Shown here: positions 26,147-35,034 of the stretch, in pieces | Numbering within the stretch: the stretch's first letter is position 1 | Layout: every line of letters starts with the position of its first letter | From: Winogradskyella schleiferi | GTDB lineage: Bacteria; Bacteroidota; Bacteroidia; Flavobacteriales; Flavobacteriaceae | Length of the DNA: 64,000 nt | NCBI RefSeq assembly: GCF_013394655.1 | Contig: NZ_CP053351.1 | Span: forward strand, 124,001 to 188,000 | Direction: 5' to 3' | The notes under the pieces: model-generated | Seen by the model: the letters and a program-made list of their open reading frames with translations, nothing else | Told to the model about the DNA's origin: nothing | Databases searched by the model: none | Made by a program: the position numbers and the translations under genes

Positions 26147-28264
26147 TTATTTTTTACCGATTTTTCGCTTCAATAATTGCGCATTAATAGCCACTATAAT
26201 TGTACTCAAACTCATAAATACCGCTCCTACAGCTGGTCCCAAAACAAAGCCGGAAGAGTATAGAACACCTGCAGCTAATGGAATGGCCACCACATTATAC
26301 CCAGTTGCCCATATTAGGTTCTGAATCATTTTATTGTACGTAGCCTTTCCGAACAAAATTAGGTTTGCAATATCTTGTGGATTGCTATTTACCAATATAA
26401 TATCGGCTGTTTCGGCGGCTACATCAGTACCAGAACCAACAGCGATTCCTACATCAGCTTTGGCAAGTGCGGGCGCATCGTTTACGCCATCTCCAGTCAT
26501 AGCCACAAACTCTCCTTTGTTTTGCAACTCTTCTACAATTTCTACTTTTTGGTGTGGTAGCACTTCGGCATAATAGCCATCCAACCCTAATTTTTCACTC
26601 ACAGCTTTGGCTGTTTTTTCGTTATCCCCAGTTGCCATCAAAACTTTGATATTATTCTTTTTAAATATTTTTATAGCTTCCGCAGATTCAGGTCTTATTT
26701 CATCAGCAAGCGCAATGTATCCTGCTAGTTGTCCTTCAATTAATACAAATACAACAGTTTCAGCAGCGTCACTATAAGCATCTTCAGGAATAGTTATTTT
26801 TTCATCCCTTAAATAACCAGGACTAACCACTTTTATTTGCTTTCCTTCTACATTTGCCTCTACACCTTTACCAGTGATCGCGTTAAAGTTTTCAGGCTTT
26901 GGGATTGTAATATTGTCTTCTTTAACTTTTTTAATAATCCCAACAGCAATTGGATGTTCTGAACTTTGTTCCAATGCACTTGACAGTCTTAAGATTTCAT
27001 CGTTTGAATAGGACACATTTACAGATTTGATTCGAGTAACGCCAAAGTCCCCTTTGGTCAAAGTCCCTGTTTTGTCAAATAGTAAGGCGGATATCTTACG
27101 TGATTCTTCAAAGGCAGTTCTATTACGGATTAATAATCCATTTTGTGCAGATACAGCAGTAGAAATGGCAACTACAAGAGGAATTGCAAGACCCAATGCG
27201 TGTGGACAAGCGATGACCATAACGGTAACCATTCTTTCTAATGCATACACAAACGGAAAGCCTAAAATCAGCCAAACTGCCAACGTACCAAAACCAATAG
27301 CCAAAGCTATATAAGTCAACCATTTTGCAGCTCTATCGGAAAGGTTTTGCATTTTAGATTTGGTCTTTTGTGCTTCCTCAACCATCGTAATAACCTTATT
27401 GAGATAGCTGTCTTTTCCTGTATGTTCCACCTTTACCTTCAAAGTGCTATTGCCATTTACTGAACCACCTATTACCTTATCCTTTTCTTCTTTTTTCACG
27501 GGCTTGGACTCCCCTGTAAGCATTGATTCGTTTAAATAACTTGAACCTTCTACTATGATACCATCAGCTGGAACTTTCTCTCCAGGCTTTACCAAAATCA
27601 CGTCATTTTTTAACAAATCTTCAAGTGGTATATCTTCAATAGTGTCGCCTTTTACCCTGTGCGCTTCGGCAGGCATCATACTAACTAAAAGCTGTAATGC
27701 TTTTGAAGCGCCTAATACACTTTTCATTTCTATCCAATGACCAACAAGCATAATAGCAATTAGTGTTGAAAGCTCCCAGAAAAAGTCAACTCCTCGTAAA
27801 CCAAAGACAGTTGCAGAACTGTAGAAATAGGCGACACTTATTGCCATAGATATAAGTGTCATCATACCAGGTGCACCATTCTTTATTTCGGAAACAAATC
27901 CTTTAAGAAAAGGCCAACCACCATAAAAATATACAACAGTGGAAAGTGCAAAAAGGATGTATGGATTTCCTGGAAGTAAAAATTCATAACCAAAAAATTC
28001 TTGAATCATTGGTGAGAAGAACAATATGGGGATGGTAAGCACGAGTGTTACCCAAAACCGTTTTCTAAAGTCTGCAATCATCATTTTATGATGGTCGTGA
28101 CCCATTTGTCCGTGACCCGGATTATGACCCGAATGGTCTCCACCTCCATTTCTCATTTTGGAATGATCCATTTTGGAATGATCTTCTTTTTCGTGGTTCA
28201 TTTTAGAATGATCCATTTTCGAATGGTCCATTTCGTTGTTTTTGTGCTGCTCGTGATTTTCCAT
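26147..28264 (-). CDS. Copper-type P1B ATPase (CPH, CopB-like)
   Basis: The 705-residue pump exports metal ions from the cytoplasm using ATP. TGES (about residue 250), the membrane metal motif CPH (about 354), the phosphorylation site DKTGT (about 396) and GDGVNDAP in the hinge are all intact. CPH marks the P1B-3 group, associated with copper. The N-terminal ~60 residues are rich in His and Met with repeated DHSKM units, likely a metal-sensing or binding tail, in place of a CxxC HMA domain. The gene lies beside an MFS exporter and upstream of further copper genes in the same window. Confidence 0.92.
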   Translation of the reverse strand: MENHEQHKNNEMDHSKMDHSKMNHEKEDHSKMDHSKMRNGGGDHSGHNPGHGQMGHDHHKMMIADFRKRFWVTLVLTIPILFFSPMIQEFFGYEFLLPGNPYILFALSTVVYFYGGWPFLKGFVSEIKNGAPGMMTLISMAISVAYFYSSATVFGLRGVDFFWELSTLIAIMLVGHWIEMKSVLGASKALQLLVSMMPAEAHRVKGDTIEDIPLEDLLKNDVILVKPGEKVPADGIIVEGSSYLNESMLTGESKPVKKEEKDKVIGGSVNGNSTLKVKVEHTGKDSYLNKVITMVEEAQKTKSKMQNLSDRAAKWLTYIALAIGFGTLAVWLILGFPFVYALERMVTVMVIACPHALGLAIPLVVAISTAVSAQNGLLIRNRTAFEESRKISALLFDKTGTLTKGDFGVTRIKSVNVSYSNDEILRLSSALEQSSEHPIAVGIIKKVKEDNITIPKPENFNAITGKGVEANVEGKQIKVVSPGYLRDEKITIPEDAYSDAAETVVFVLIEGQLAGYIALADEIRPESAEAIKIFKKNNIKVLMATGDNEKTAKAVSEKLGLDGYYAEVLPHQKVEIVEELQNKGEFVAMTGDGVNDAPALAKADVGIAVGSGTDVAAETADIILVNSNPQDIANLILFGKATYNKMIQNLIWATGYNVVAIPLAAGVLYSSGFVLGPAVGAVFMSLSTIIVAINAQLLKRKIGKK

Positions 28265-28282
28265 TATAGTATTGTTTAAGTG

Positions 28283-28576
28283 TTATCGTAATTTTTTTCT
28301 CATTGCTTCCGATATGTTTTCGGCATAGACGCCATAAGCATCTACTAAAAGACCTTTAAGCCCTTTTTTGGAAGATATTGCATATAAAATGCTGTTATCA
28401 TCGGTACTGCTCATTCCTTCAAAGCGATATATTTTATCCACTTTAAAATCTTCTGGTCGAATCTCAATTTTCAGGGAAGCACATTCCAGACATTCAGGTT
28501 TTAAGTTGAAATCATAAGGGTATTCGTTTGTCTGCAAATCGTTAATAGCTTCTGAAAGGGTGTCATAATTTTTCAT
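28283..28576 (-). CDS. Small conserved protein (often labelled PRPP-synthetase-like)
   Basis: The 97-residue protein includes the segment NLKPECLECASLKIEIRPEDF and a GMSSTDDNSILYAISS stretch. I recognise this as a conserved Bacteroidota small family that databases sometimes title phosphoribosylpyrophosphate synthetase. It is far too short and lacks any PRPP-loop, so that name should not be taken literally. A Cys pair (CLEC) could bind metal. It precedes the P-type ATPase by 18 bp and may belong to its transcript. Function unknown. Confidence 0.65.
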   Translation of the reverse strand: MKNYDTLSEAINDLQTNEYPYDFNLKPECLECASLKIEIRPEDFKVDKIYRFEGMSSTDDNSILYAISSKKGLKGLLVDAYGVYAENISEAMRKKLR

Positions 28577-28582
28577 TTATTA

Positions 28583-29227
28583 TTATTTATAAGTCATTGT
28601 AAAATAACTGTTGTCTTCTTCGGTAAATTTTTGAAAGGTCAATAGACCTTGTGCATTTAATTTCTCGTTAACAGTATAATTGAGTTGCTTAATGCGAATT
28701 CCCAAGGCATAGGCCTTAATGTTAATTTTTGAATTAATATTATTTTCGCTATTATTAAATTTTCGGTCGTAAATTTTTATGGTACTTTTTGAGCCAAAAA
28801 AATTCAACAAGCCCGAATCAAAACTCATTTCCAGTTCTATATTTTCAAGATTTTTCAAGTCGTAGAGTTCTTTAAATTTTTTAGAAGTGGTATTAATTTC
28901 GGTTTCTTTTGATTTTGGGTTTGAAAATGGAAATGCCATTACCATTATACTGGCTTCATCAGGCTTACAGCGATAGGTTGTGGTGTATTTATCGGTCGCT
29001 ATTTTGTCTTTATCAAACAATTCCGTAACCACCTTAATTTCATAGTATCCATTTTTCTCTATTGTTTTACCAGCTTCAAAAGTTTGTTTATTGAGAAAAG
29101 CACCTTTTTCATCAAAATTCTCACGAATGACCAATCTGCCTGAAATCTGCCCAATAAGCATTTCAGTTTGTCCAGTCATTGTGATGCTGAATAAAATAAT
29201 CAGTACTATGAAGATTCGACTTCTCAT
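28583..29227 (-). CDS. Secreted protein of unknown function (DUF3108-like)
   Basis: The 214-residue protein has a signal peptide (residues 1-19, ending at TGQ) and a beta-rich mature part with an internal TTYRCKPDEASIMVMAFPF segment. It loosely resembles DUF3108 periplasmic proteins. It overlaps the PRPP synthetase gene by 4 bp (an ATGA junction), so it is translated with it, but no functional link is obvious. No catalytic motif was seen. Confidence 0.55.
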   Translation of the reverse strand: MRSRIFIVLIILFSITMTGQTEMLIGQISGRLVIRENFDEKGAFLNKQTFEAGKTIEKNGYYEIKVVTELFDKDKIATDKYTTTYRCKPDEASIMVMAFPFSNPKSKETEINTTSKKFKELYDLKNLENIELEMSFDSGLLNFFGSKSTIKIYDRKFNNSENNINSKINIKAYALGIRIKQLNYTVNEKLNAQGLLTFQKFTEEDNSYFTMTYK

Positions 29228-30117
29228 ATATGGTGCATTAATTTCTTTACCTCTTTTGCCAGTATATCGCTTAAATCTATGCCATTGGACGGATGCGGAA
29301 TGGTATTGCAGGTCACTATCTTTTCTACTCCGGAATCCAACAAATCTTGATAGGCATTACCTGAAAAAACGGCGTGAATACCAACACATATAGGTGGTCT
29401 CATCCCTGCTTTTTTCAAATGCACCACGGTTTCAATCATCGTTCGCGCCGTAGAAATAATATCATCTACCAAAATAGGTGTGGCATCTTTGTATTTGTCC
29501 ACATCAGGAACAGAGACTTCTACATCACGGTCACCGTGACGCACCTTTTGTAATACTATAAATGGTGCTCCTGCATTTTTAGCAACTTCAGAAACCCATT
29601 GTTCACTTTCAGAATCGGGACCGATAAGTACTGGGTTTTCGATGTTTTCCTTTATCCAATCTGAAATAGCATCGGCAGCGTGAATTACTTTATTTGGAAT
29701 TTGATACACTTCTCCTAATGAACTAATTCTGTGCAAGTGAGGGTCAACCGTGGTAATGCTATCGGCAAAACCTGAAATCAATTTTCCGAAGAAGCCAGAA
29801 GTTACCCCTTCGCCTTCATTAAATACTTTGTCCTGCCTCATATATGCCAAATAGGGCGCTACCAAACAGGTGCACATTGCCCCTAATGATTTGGCAGTAT
29901 GACTTAAAAAATAAAGGGGCAATAGTTTTTCGTCTGGTTCGTGCAAGGTGCATACCAGTACAACACATTTGTCTTTAACATCAGATAAGATACGTGTATA
30001 GGATTCTCCATCAGGGAAGTTGCGCAAAGTGGCTTTGCCAACTTCGGCATCCATTTTTGTAGCCATTAGTTCTGTGAGTTTTTCGTTTCCGGGAAGACTG
30101 AATAATATTGTTTTCAT
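29224..30117 (-). CDS. prs: Ribose-phosphate pyrophosphokinase
   Basis: The 297-residue enzyme makes PRPP from ribose 5-phosphate and ATP. The PRPP-binding loop is VDDIISTARTM near residue 215, a flexible-loop region KVRHGDRDVEV is present, and VDPHLHR marks the metal-binding site. It is shorter than housekeeping PRPP synthetases (~310-320) and lacks their full regulatory flap, so it looks like the smaller accessory class. It is 6 bp downstream of the phosphorylase gene, suggesting a shared nucleotide-salvage pathway. Confidence 0.85.
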   Translation of the reverse strand: MKTILFSLPGNEKLTELMATKMDAEVGKATLRNFPDGESYTRILSDVKDKCVVLVCTLHEPDEKLLPLYFLSHTAKSLGAMCTCLVAPYLAYMRQDKVFNEGEGVTSGFFGKLISGFADSITTVDPHLHRISSLGEVYQIPNKVIHAADAISDWIKENIENPVLIGPDSESEQWVSEVAKNAGAPFIVLQKVRHGDRDVEVSVPDVDKYKDATPILVDDIISTARTMIETVVHLKKAGMRPPICVGIHAVFSGNAYQDLLDSGVEKIVTCNTIPHPSNGIDLSDILAKEVKKLMHHI

Positions 30118-30123
30118 AGTTTT

Positions 30124-31626
30124 TTAAATTATAGTTATGATGTCATTATGGTTGTTTTTATATTCCAGAGCATAGTTGAGTTCGCCTTTGGATTCAGCAT
30201 ATATGGTATATAATAATTGGTCTATTTCAATTTTTTCATTTAAATGGACATTCAAAAGAATCCCTGCCGATTTAGACTGCGGTGCGCCAGAAAGCTTGGC
30301 GAGTTTTGCAATCTTCCTATTATCTATTCGCTTTAGATTCCCAGAGGTTTCTGCTCTAATTTCGGTTTTATAGGGTGCTAAAACAGGTTTTGAAAAGCGA
30401 CCTTGCGCATTACAAATAGCAAGGAATTTTTTATAAGCCTGACCAGATGTGAGAATTTGATGTGCGGTTTCTAACCCTTTCCCTTTTTCTACTTTGCCAG
30501 AAAGCTCTATTAGTTCAGCGGCTAAAAGCAATGCTCTTTCTGTTAGGTCTTTTGGTGCATCTGCTTCATTTTTCAAAACTTTTAAAATATCAATGGCTTC
30601 TAAAGTGGGGCCGATACCCCTTCCGACAGGTTGTGAGCCATCTGTAATGACAACTTTTACATTCAAGCCAACAGATGTCCCAACGGTTTCCATATGATTT
30701 TTTAGTTTTTGAGCCATTTCGGTACTGCGAACCTTGGCGGTTTCACCCACGGGAATATCAATGACCACGTGAGTGGAACCAGCTGCTGCTTTTTTAGAGA
30801 GTACCGAAGCAATGAGCTGCCCTTCACTATCAATATCCAAGGCTTTTTCAATTTTGATGAGCACATCATCCGCAGGACTTAATTGGGCTGTTCCGCCCCA
30901 AACAAAACAACCGCCTTCTTTTTCTACCACGGTCTTTATTTCTTCTAAAGAAAGCGTCACATTGGTCAGTACTTCCAAAGTATCCGCTGTGCCTGCTGGC
31001 GAAGTGATGGCGCGTGAGGATGTTTTAGGCATTGTAAGTCCATACGCAGCGACAATAGCAACCACTAATGGGGTGGTTCTATTTCCAGGCAATCCGCCAA
31101 TGCAATGTTTATCGACCACAATTTCTTTGTCCCAATTCATTTGCTTACCAGAAGCAATCATTGCTTTGGTAAGGTCAGATATTTCGTCAATATCCAGTCG
31201 GTCACCTGCACAGGCCGTAATAAATGCCGAAAGGTGGATGTTGGAATAATCGCCTTCAACTATATCGGTTATGATTTCATTAAATGCTGAATAATCCAGT
31301 TTTTGATTATAAATTTTCGCCCTGACGTGGCTTAAAGATTCAATTGGTTCTAAATGGGAAACATATAATGTATCATTTGGGGAAACATTCAGTTTTTTCG
31401 CAGCAGCATCTGATAGTCCGATTTCATTGGGCAACAGAATATCAGAATTCAGGACATTAAGACTTGCTACGATTGATTTATTTGCATTGGATATTCTTAT
31501 TCGGGTAAGTGCCTCAAACCCTTCTGAAATACAGACGTGGCAATCTTCACGCATATACACTACATTTTCGTTTTGGGTATAGATTCCGAGATGTTTATAT
31601 TTTAATATGTTTGAGTGTGTGTCCAT
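30124..31626 (-). CDS. AMP/thymidine phosphorylase (archaeal-type)
   Basis: The 500-residue protein is the long, archaeal-type member of the thymidine phosphorylase superfamily. It has an extra N-terminal domain (1-90) before the usual fold. The phosphate-binding motif KHCIGGLPGNRTTP and the TSSRAITSPAGTADT segment are intact. In archaea such enzymes convert AMP and phosphate to adenine and ribose 1,5-bisphosphate. Paired with a PRPP synthetase, this suggests purine ribose recycling. Which nucleotide it prefers, AMP or thymidine-type, cannot be settled here. No R15P isomerase or RuBisCO gene is in the window. Confidence 0.82.
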   Translation of the reverse strand: MDTHSNILKYKHLGIYTQNENVVYMREDCHVCISEGFEALTRIRISNANKSIVASLNVLNSDILLPNEIGLSDAAAKKLNVSPNDTLYVSHLEPIESLSHVRAKIYNQKLDYSAFNEIITDIVEGDYSNIHLSAFITACAGDRLDIDEISDLTKAMIASGKQMNWDKEIVVDKHCIGGLPGNRTTPLVVAIVAAYGLTMPKTSSRAITSPAGTADTLEVLTNVTLSLEEIKTVVEKEGGCFVWGGTAQLSPADDVLIKIEKALDIDSEGQLIASVLSKKAAAGSTHVVIDIPVGETAKVRSTEMAQKLKNHMETVGTSVGLNVKVVITDGSQPVGRGIGPTLEAIDILKVLKNEADAPKDLTERALLLAAELIELSGKVEKGKGLETAHQILTSGQAYKKFLAICNAQGRFSKPVLAPYKTEIRAETSGNLKRIDNRKIAKLAKLSGAPQSKSAGILLNVHLNEKIEIDQLLYTIYAESKGELNYALEYKNNHNDIITII

Positions 31627-31654
31627 ATTTTATTGATTGTTGTGATTTTTCGAT

Positions 31655-33031
31655 TTATTCTATTTCTTCGATGGTGTATAATTGCGGAATTTCTGCATCC
31701 CACCCATAGGTTTCCTTGATGCCCTTTTGTAATGCTTCTGCACTTTCTTTTTCACCGTGTACAATGAAAACCCGCTCTGGCTTATTTTTTATTTTGCGCA
31801 TCCAATCCATAAGTTCAGCGTGGTCTGCGTGTGCCGAAAGCCCTTCGATTTCAGCAACTTCCATATGAAACGGCACCCATTTTCCATAGACTTTTAGTTC
31901 TTTCTCACCCTCCAATAATTTTCTACCACGTGTGCCTTCGGCTTGATAGCCTACAAAAAGTAAGGTGTTATTTGGATTTTGCGCTTGGGTTTCGAGATAG
32001 TTGAGCATTCTTCCGCCTGTGAGCATTCCGCTTCCTGCAATCACGATTTTTGGCTTGTTGTCTGTTCTTAATTCCATTGTTTCCCGATAACTGCTTACGA
32101 CCGTAAAGTGAGAACACATTTCGTCACATTCGTTGTCCTCCAATCTGTGCCAATCGCGAGTTCTATGAAACAGTTCCAATACATTGGCACCCATCGGGCT
32201 GTCCATAATCATTTGTACTCTGGGGATTTTCTTTTCTTTCAATAATTTCCAAAAGATGAGCATCATTAGCTGGGCACGTTCTACCGAAAAGCTTGGGACA
32301 AATAAGCTACCACCTCTGTTGATGGTATCATTTACTAATTTTTCAATATGTGGAAGTGCTTCTACTTCATCGGGATGAAACCTTCCACCATAAGTGGATT
32401 CAATGAAAAGCACATCCGCTTTTTTTGGTTTAAGGGGTGGATAGAGCAATAAATCATTGGTTCTACCAATGTCTCCTGAAAAGACAAAACGTTTTCCGTG
32501 CACATCCAACTCAATATAGGTTGCACCCAGAATATGTCCGTTGTATTGGAAGCGAACCCTAATACCATCAAATAACGGAATCCATTGTGATTGTGGAATT
32601 CCTTTAAAGTGTGGGATAGTTTTTTCTACATCCTTTAAATCGTATAATGGTTCTGCGGGACTATGTTTGGAATAGCCTTCCTTATTGGCACGTTCGGCTT
32701 CTTGCTCCTGTATTTTTGCACTATCATTCAAAATGATTTTTGCAATGTCCAAAGTAGGATTCGTACCATAAATGGGACCATTGAAGCCTTGTTTTACCAA
32801 TCTGGGTAAATAACCTGTATGGTCCATATGACCGTGGGTAAGCAAAACAGCATCAATATCACCTACATTAACAGGTGGGTACTCCCAGTTTTTAAGGCGT
32901 AATTCCTTTAACCCTTGGAAGAGGCCACAGTCTATAAGTATCTTTCTATCTCCTGTATCCACCAAATATTTTGAGCCAGTCACGGTGCCTGCCGCTCCCA
33001 AAAAGTGGATGTTTATTTTTTTGTTTTTCAT
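31655..33031 (-). CDS. Beta-CASP metallo-beta-lactamase RNase-like protein
   Basis: The frame is open to 33061, but ATG at 33031 puts the conserved IHFLGAAGTVTGSKYLV at the N-terminus and leaves a normal 14-bp gap to the next gene, so 458 residues is preferred. The metal-binding motif LTHGHMDHTG is intact, ESTYGGR follows, and the C-terminal beta-CASP part ends with the VHGE motif. This is the CPSF/Ysh1-like family of RNA-cutting enzymes. Such genes recur beside universal-stress and PRPP-salvage genes in bacterial stress clusters. RNA is the likely substrate. Confidence 0.88.
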   Translation of the reverse strand: MKNKKINIHFLGAAGTVTGSKYLVDTGDRKILIDCGLFQGLKELRLKNWEYPPVNVGDIDAVLLTHGHMDHTGYLPRLVKQGFNGPIYGTNPTLDIAKIILNDSAKIQEQEAERANKEGYSKHSPAEPLYDLKDVEKTIPHFKGIPQSQWIPLFDGIRVRFQYNGHILGATYIELDVHGKRFVFSGDIGRTNDLLLYPPLKPKKADVLFIESTYGGRFHPDEVEALPHIEKLVNDTINRGGSLFVPSFSVERAQLMMLIFWKLLKEKKIPRVQMIMDSPMGANVLELFHRTRDWHRLEDNECDEMCSHFTVVSSYRETMELRTDNKPKIVIAGSGMLTGGRMLNYLETQAQNPNNTLLFVGYQAEGTRGRKLLEGEKELKVYGKWVPFHMEVAEIEGLSAHADHAELMDWMRKIKNKPERVFIVHGEKESAEALQKGIKETYGWDAEIPQLYTIEEIE

Positions 33032-33045
33032 CGTTATAGTATTTA

Positions 33046-33300
33046 TTAATGTCCACCACAACAGGAAGGCGTATTTCCTTTGTCTTGGTTCGATTTGCTC
33101 AATTCTGCTATTTCGTTATATAGATTGCGGGAATCCTCTTTTATTACGAGTGCCAACTTCTTTACGGATTTAGGCTCGAAGTGTACCATACCCAATAATA
33201 TTTCGAGGGCTTCTTCAAGTAGTTTAGAATCATCTTCCAATGCTTGGTAAAATGGCTCTAAATCTATACGGTTCTGTTCTTTCAGTTCTTCTGTTTTCAT
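33046..33300 (-). CDS. Small helical protein with C-terminal Cys-Cys-Gly-Gly-His
   Basis: The 84-residue protein is mostly helical and ends in CCGGH, a possible metal-binding tail. No domain is recognised. It lies 14 bp before the beta-CASP gene in the same operon. Function unknown. Confidence 0.55.
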   Translation of the reverse strand: MKTEELKEQNRIDLEPFYQALEDDSKLLEEALEILLGMVHFEPKSVKKLALVIKEDSRNLYNEIAELSKSNQDKGNTPSCCGGH

Positions 33301-33333
33301 TTGTCCTATTTATTTAGATTAAAAATTAGTGCT

Positions 33334-34176
33334 CTAATGAATTCCACATAATTCTCTTGAATCTTCGAGAACCTTTTTGTGTCTTGATTTTGGCACTCCT
33401 ACTTGTTCTAAAATTTTTGGGGTTTCGTGAAGCTCTTTACAGAGTACGATACCTTCATCCAATAGTTTTGTTTTTTCAGCTTTGGTAAGTGTTGTTAATG
33501 CTGTTAATGGATGCAGCCCCGATTTATCTATTCTGTCTTTTAAACCGTCACCAATTGGATAATCCCAACTTGTCAATAGTAGCCTCACGCATTTACCATA
33601 TTTCACCGCATCACTTGTAAATCGTGTATTGGTGTAAACGCCTCCTTTATGAAGCTTGGCTTCGTGACCTTTTTGACGTTCCCATTGTTTTTCAACATCT
33701 AAAAATCTTGAGTGGATATATAAGGGAATTTTAACGTTGCAAAAGCGACCTTGGTCACTGTGGTATTTACATTCAATCATATAATGGGTATTGTCTTTTT
33801 GGGCTATTACATCCACTTCGTGCTGAACGCAATTGCCTTGAACTATTACACCAACCTGTGTTGAAAATCCTTCGTGTGCCAGTAGTTTGCTTACTAACTT
33901 CTCAAATGGGAAGCCAGAAGGACCTAATTCCATCAGGGCTTTTTTGAGTTTGTATTTTGAAGCACTTACTCTCGACTTACCTTTTAGCATTTTAAATGCC
34001 ATTTGATAGATTTTTTTGGTGGTAATGCCTTCATATAATTGGTCTTCAACTTGCCCTACTATTTGCTGAATCAATTCTTCACTTGCTTGCGAACGTCTTA
34101 ATGAATTGATAAGTTTATCCACATCAAAGGCTACCACGTCGCCCGAATATTTTACTATGTTTATTGGATGTTTCAT
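33334..34176 (-). CDS. ATP-cone domain fused to Mrr-type endonuclease
   Basis: The 280-residue protein begins with an ATP-cone (residues about 5-88, with VKYSGDVVAFDVDKL), the nucleotide sensor best known from ribonucleotide reductase. The middle is a restriction-endonuclease fold: HEVDVIA followed by YMIECKYH gives the acidic and ExK positions of a PD-(D/E)xK site. The C-terminal ~80 residues are helical. The fusion suggests DNA cleavage controlled by ATP/dATP level. It overlaps the next stress-protein gene by 4 bp. Confidence 0.85.
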   Translation of the reverse strand: MKHPINIVKYSGDVVAFDVDKLINSLRRSQASEELIQQIVGQVEDQLYEGITTKKIYQMAFKMLKGKSRVSASKYKLKKALMELGPSGFPFEKLVSKLLAHEGFSTQVGVIVQGNCVQHEVDVIAQKDNTHYMIECKYHSDQGRFCNVKIPLYIHSRFLDVEKQWERQKGHEAKLHKGGVYTNTRFTSDAVKYGKCVRLLLTSWDYPIGDGLKDRIDKSGLHPLTALTTLTKAEKTKLLDEGIVLCKELHETPKILEQVGVPKSRHKKVLEDSRELCGIH

Positions 34177-35009
34177 TTTTTAATATGTATGGTCATTACA
34201 GGAAGTTCTGAATGATTGGTTACACCTTCGGCAATACTTTTTGAAAATAAGCTCAAAAATCCTGTCTTTCCGTGGGTACTCATCGCAATTAAATCTGCTG
34301 GCTGATGTTTTAAAAATGTATTAATACCTGCCTCTACTGAAGATTCGTTATGAACACTCATAGAAAACTTTTTTAGGTCGGGAAACTTTTCAAGGAATTC
34401 CTTAACAGGGTTTAATCCAACTTCTATACTGTTAAAGTCTGTTTCTGTATTTATGCGTAACAAATGAATTTTTGCATCACATTTTTCAGCTATCGAAAGT
34501 ACTTCTTGAAACGGATGACTCACATCTTCTTCAAAATCTGATACGAATAGAATGTCCTTAAAGGGAAATGTTACTTCCTCTTCTTTGACCACAATAATCG
34601 GGGCATTGGCCTTTCGGACAATTTTCTCAACATTGCTGCCAGTTATTTCCCTCACTCGACCCTTTGTTCCACTACTGCCAGTTATAATAAAATCGTGATG
34701 AAAATGGCCAGAATGTTCCAGAATATCTTTTTGTCCTGAATCGAACTGAAGAAAGGTTCGGCATTTAAGACCGTCGTGTTCCGCTATTTTTTCGAGTTCA
34801 CGTAAATTAGCCTTTGCAGCACCTATCTGCTTTAAGGTTTCTGGATAACGCTTTTCTTTAAGTTTGTCTAATTTTACCCAATCCACAGGTGTTGTCATTT
34901 GATGTAGAAAGTGTATTTCTGCATTGTATGTTTTTGCCATTTTAATCCCGAGATGTGCAGCTTTAGTACAGTTTTCAGAGAAATCGGTAGGTACAAGTAT
35001 GTTTTTCAT
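34173..35009 (-). CDS. Tandem universal stress protein
   Basis: The 278-residue protein has two UspA domains. The first ends in ITGSSGTKGRVREITGSNV and the second in MSTHGKTGFLSLFSKSIAEG, both with a Gly-x2-Gly-type nucleotide-binding loop. Double-domain Usp proteins are made under energy or redox stress. The gene overlaps the ATP-cone nuclease gene by 4 bp, so both are expressed together. Confidence 0.9.
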   Translation of the reverse strand: MKNILVPTDFSENCTKAAHLGIKMAKTYNAEIHFLHQMTTPVDWVKLDKLKEKRYPETLKQIGAAKANLRELEKIAEHDGLKCRTFLQFDSGQKDILEHSGHFHHDFIITGSSGTKGRVREITGSNVEKIVRKANAPIIVVKEEEVTFPFKDILFVSDFEEDVSHPFQEVLSIAEKCDAKIHLLRINTETDFNSIEVGLNPVKEFLEKFPDLKKFSMSVHNESSVEAGINTFLKHQPADLIAMSTHGKTGFLSLFSKSIAEGVTNHSELPVMTIHIKK

Positions 35010-35034
35010 AATTTTTGAATTTTATATTCTTCTG

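Noticed and set aside
28283..28576. A true PRPP synthetase
   Set aside because: Only 97 residues and no PRPP loop. The real enzyme is at 29224-30117.
30773..31249. 158-residue plus-strand open frame
   Set aside because: It is antisense to the phosphorylase gene with no recognisable motif or signal; a shadow frame.
33032..33061. N-terminal extension of the beta-CASP protein
   Set aside because: The added residues are not family-like and would overlap the upstream small gene; the start at 33031 fits.
33334..34176. Ribonucleotide reductase fragment or NrdR
   Set aside because: The ATP-cone is followed by a PD-(D/E)xK nuclease fold, not an NrdR zinc ribbon or reductase barrel.
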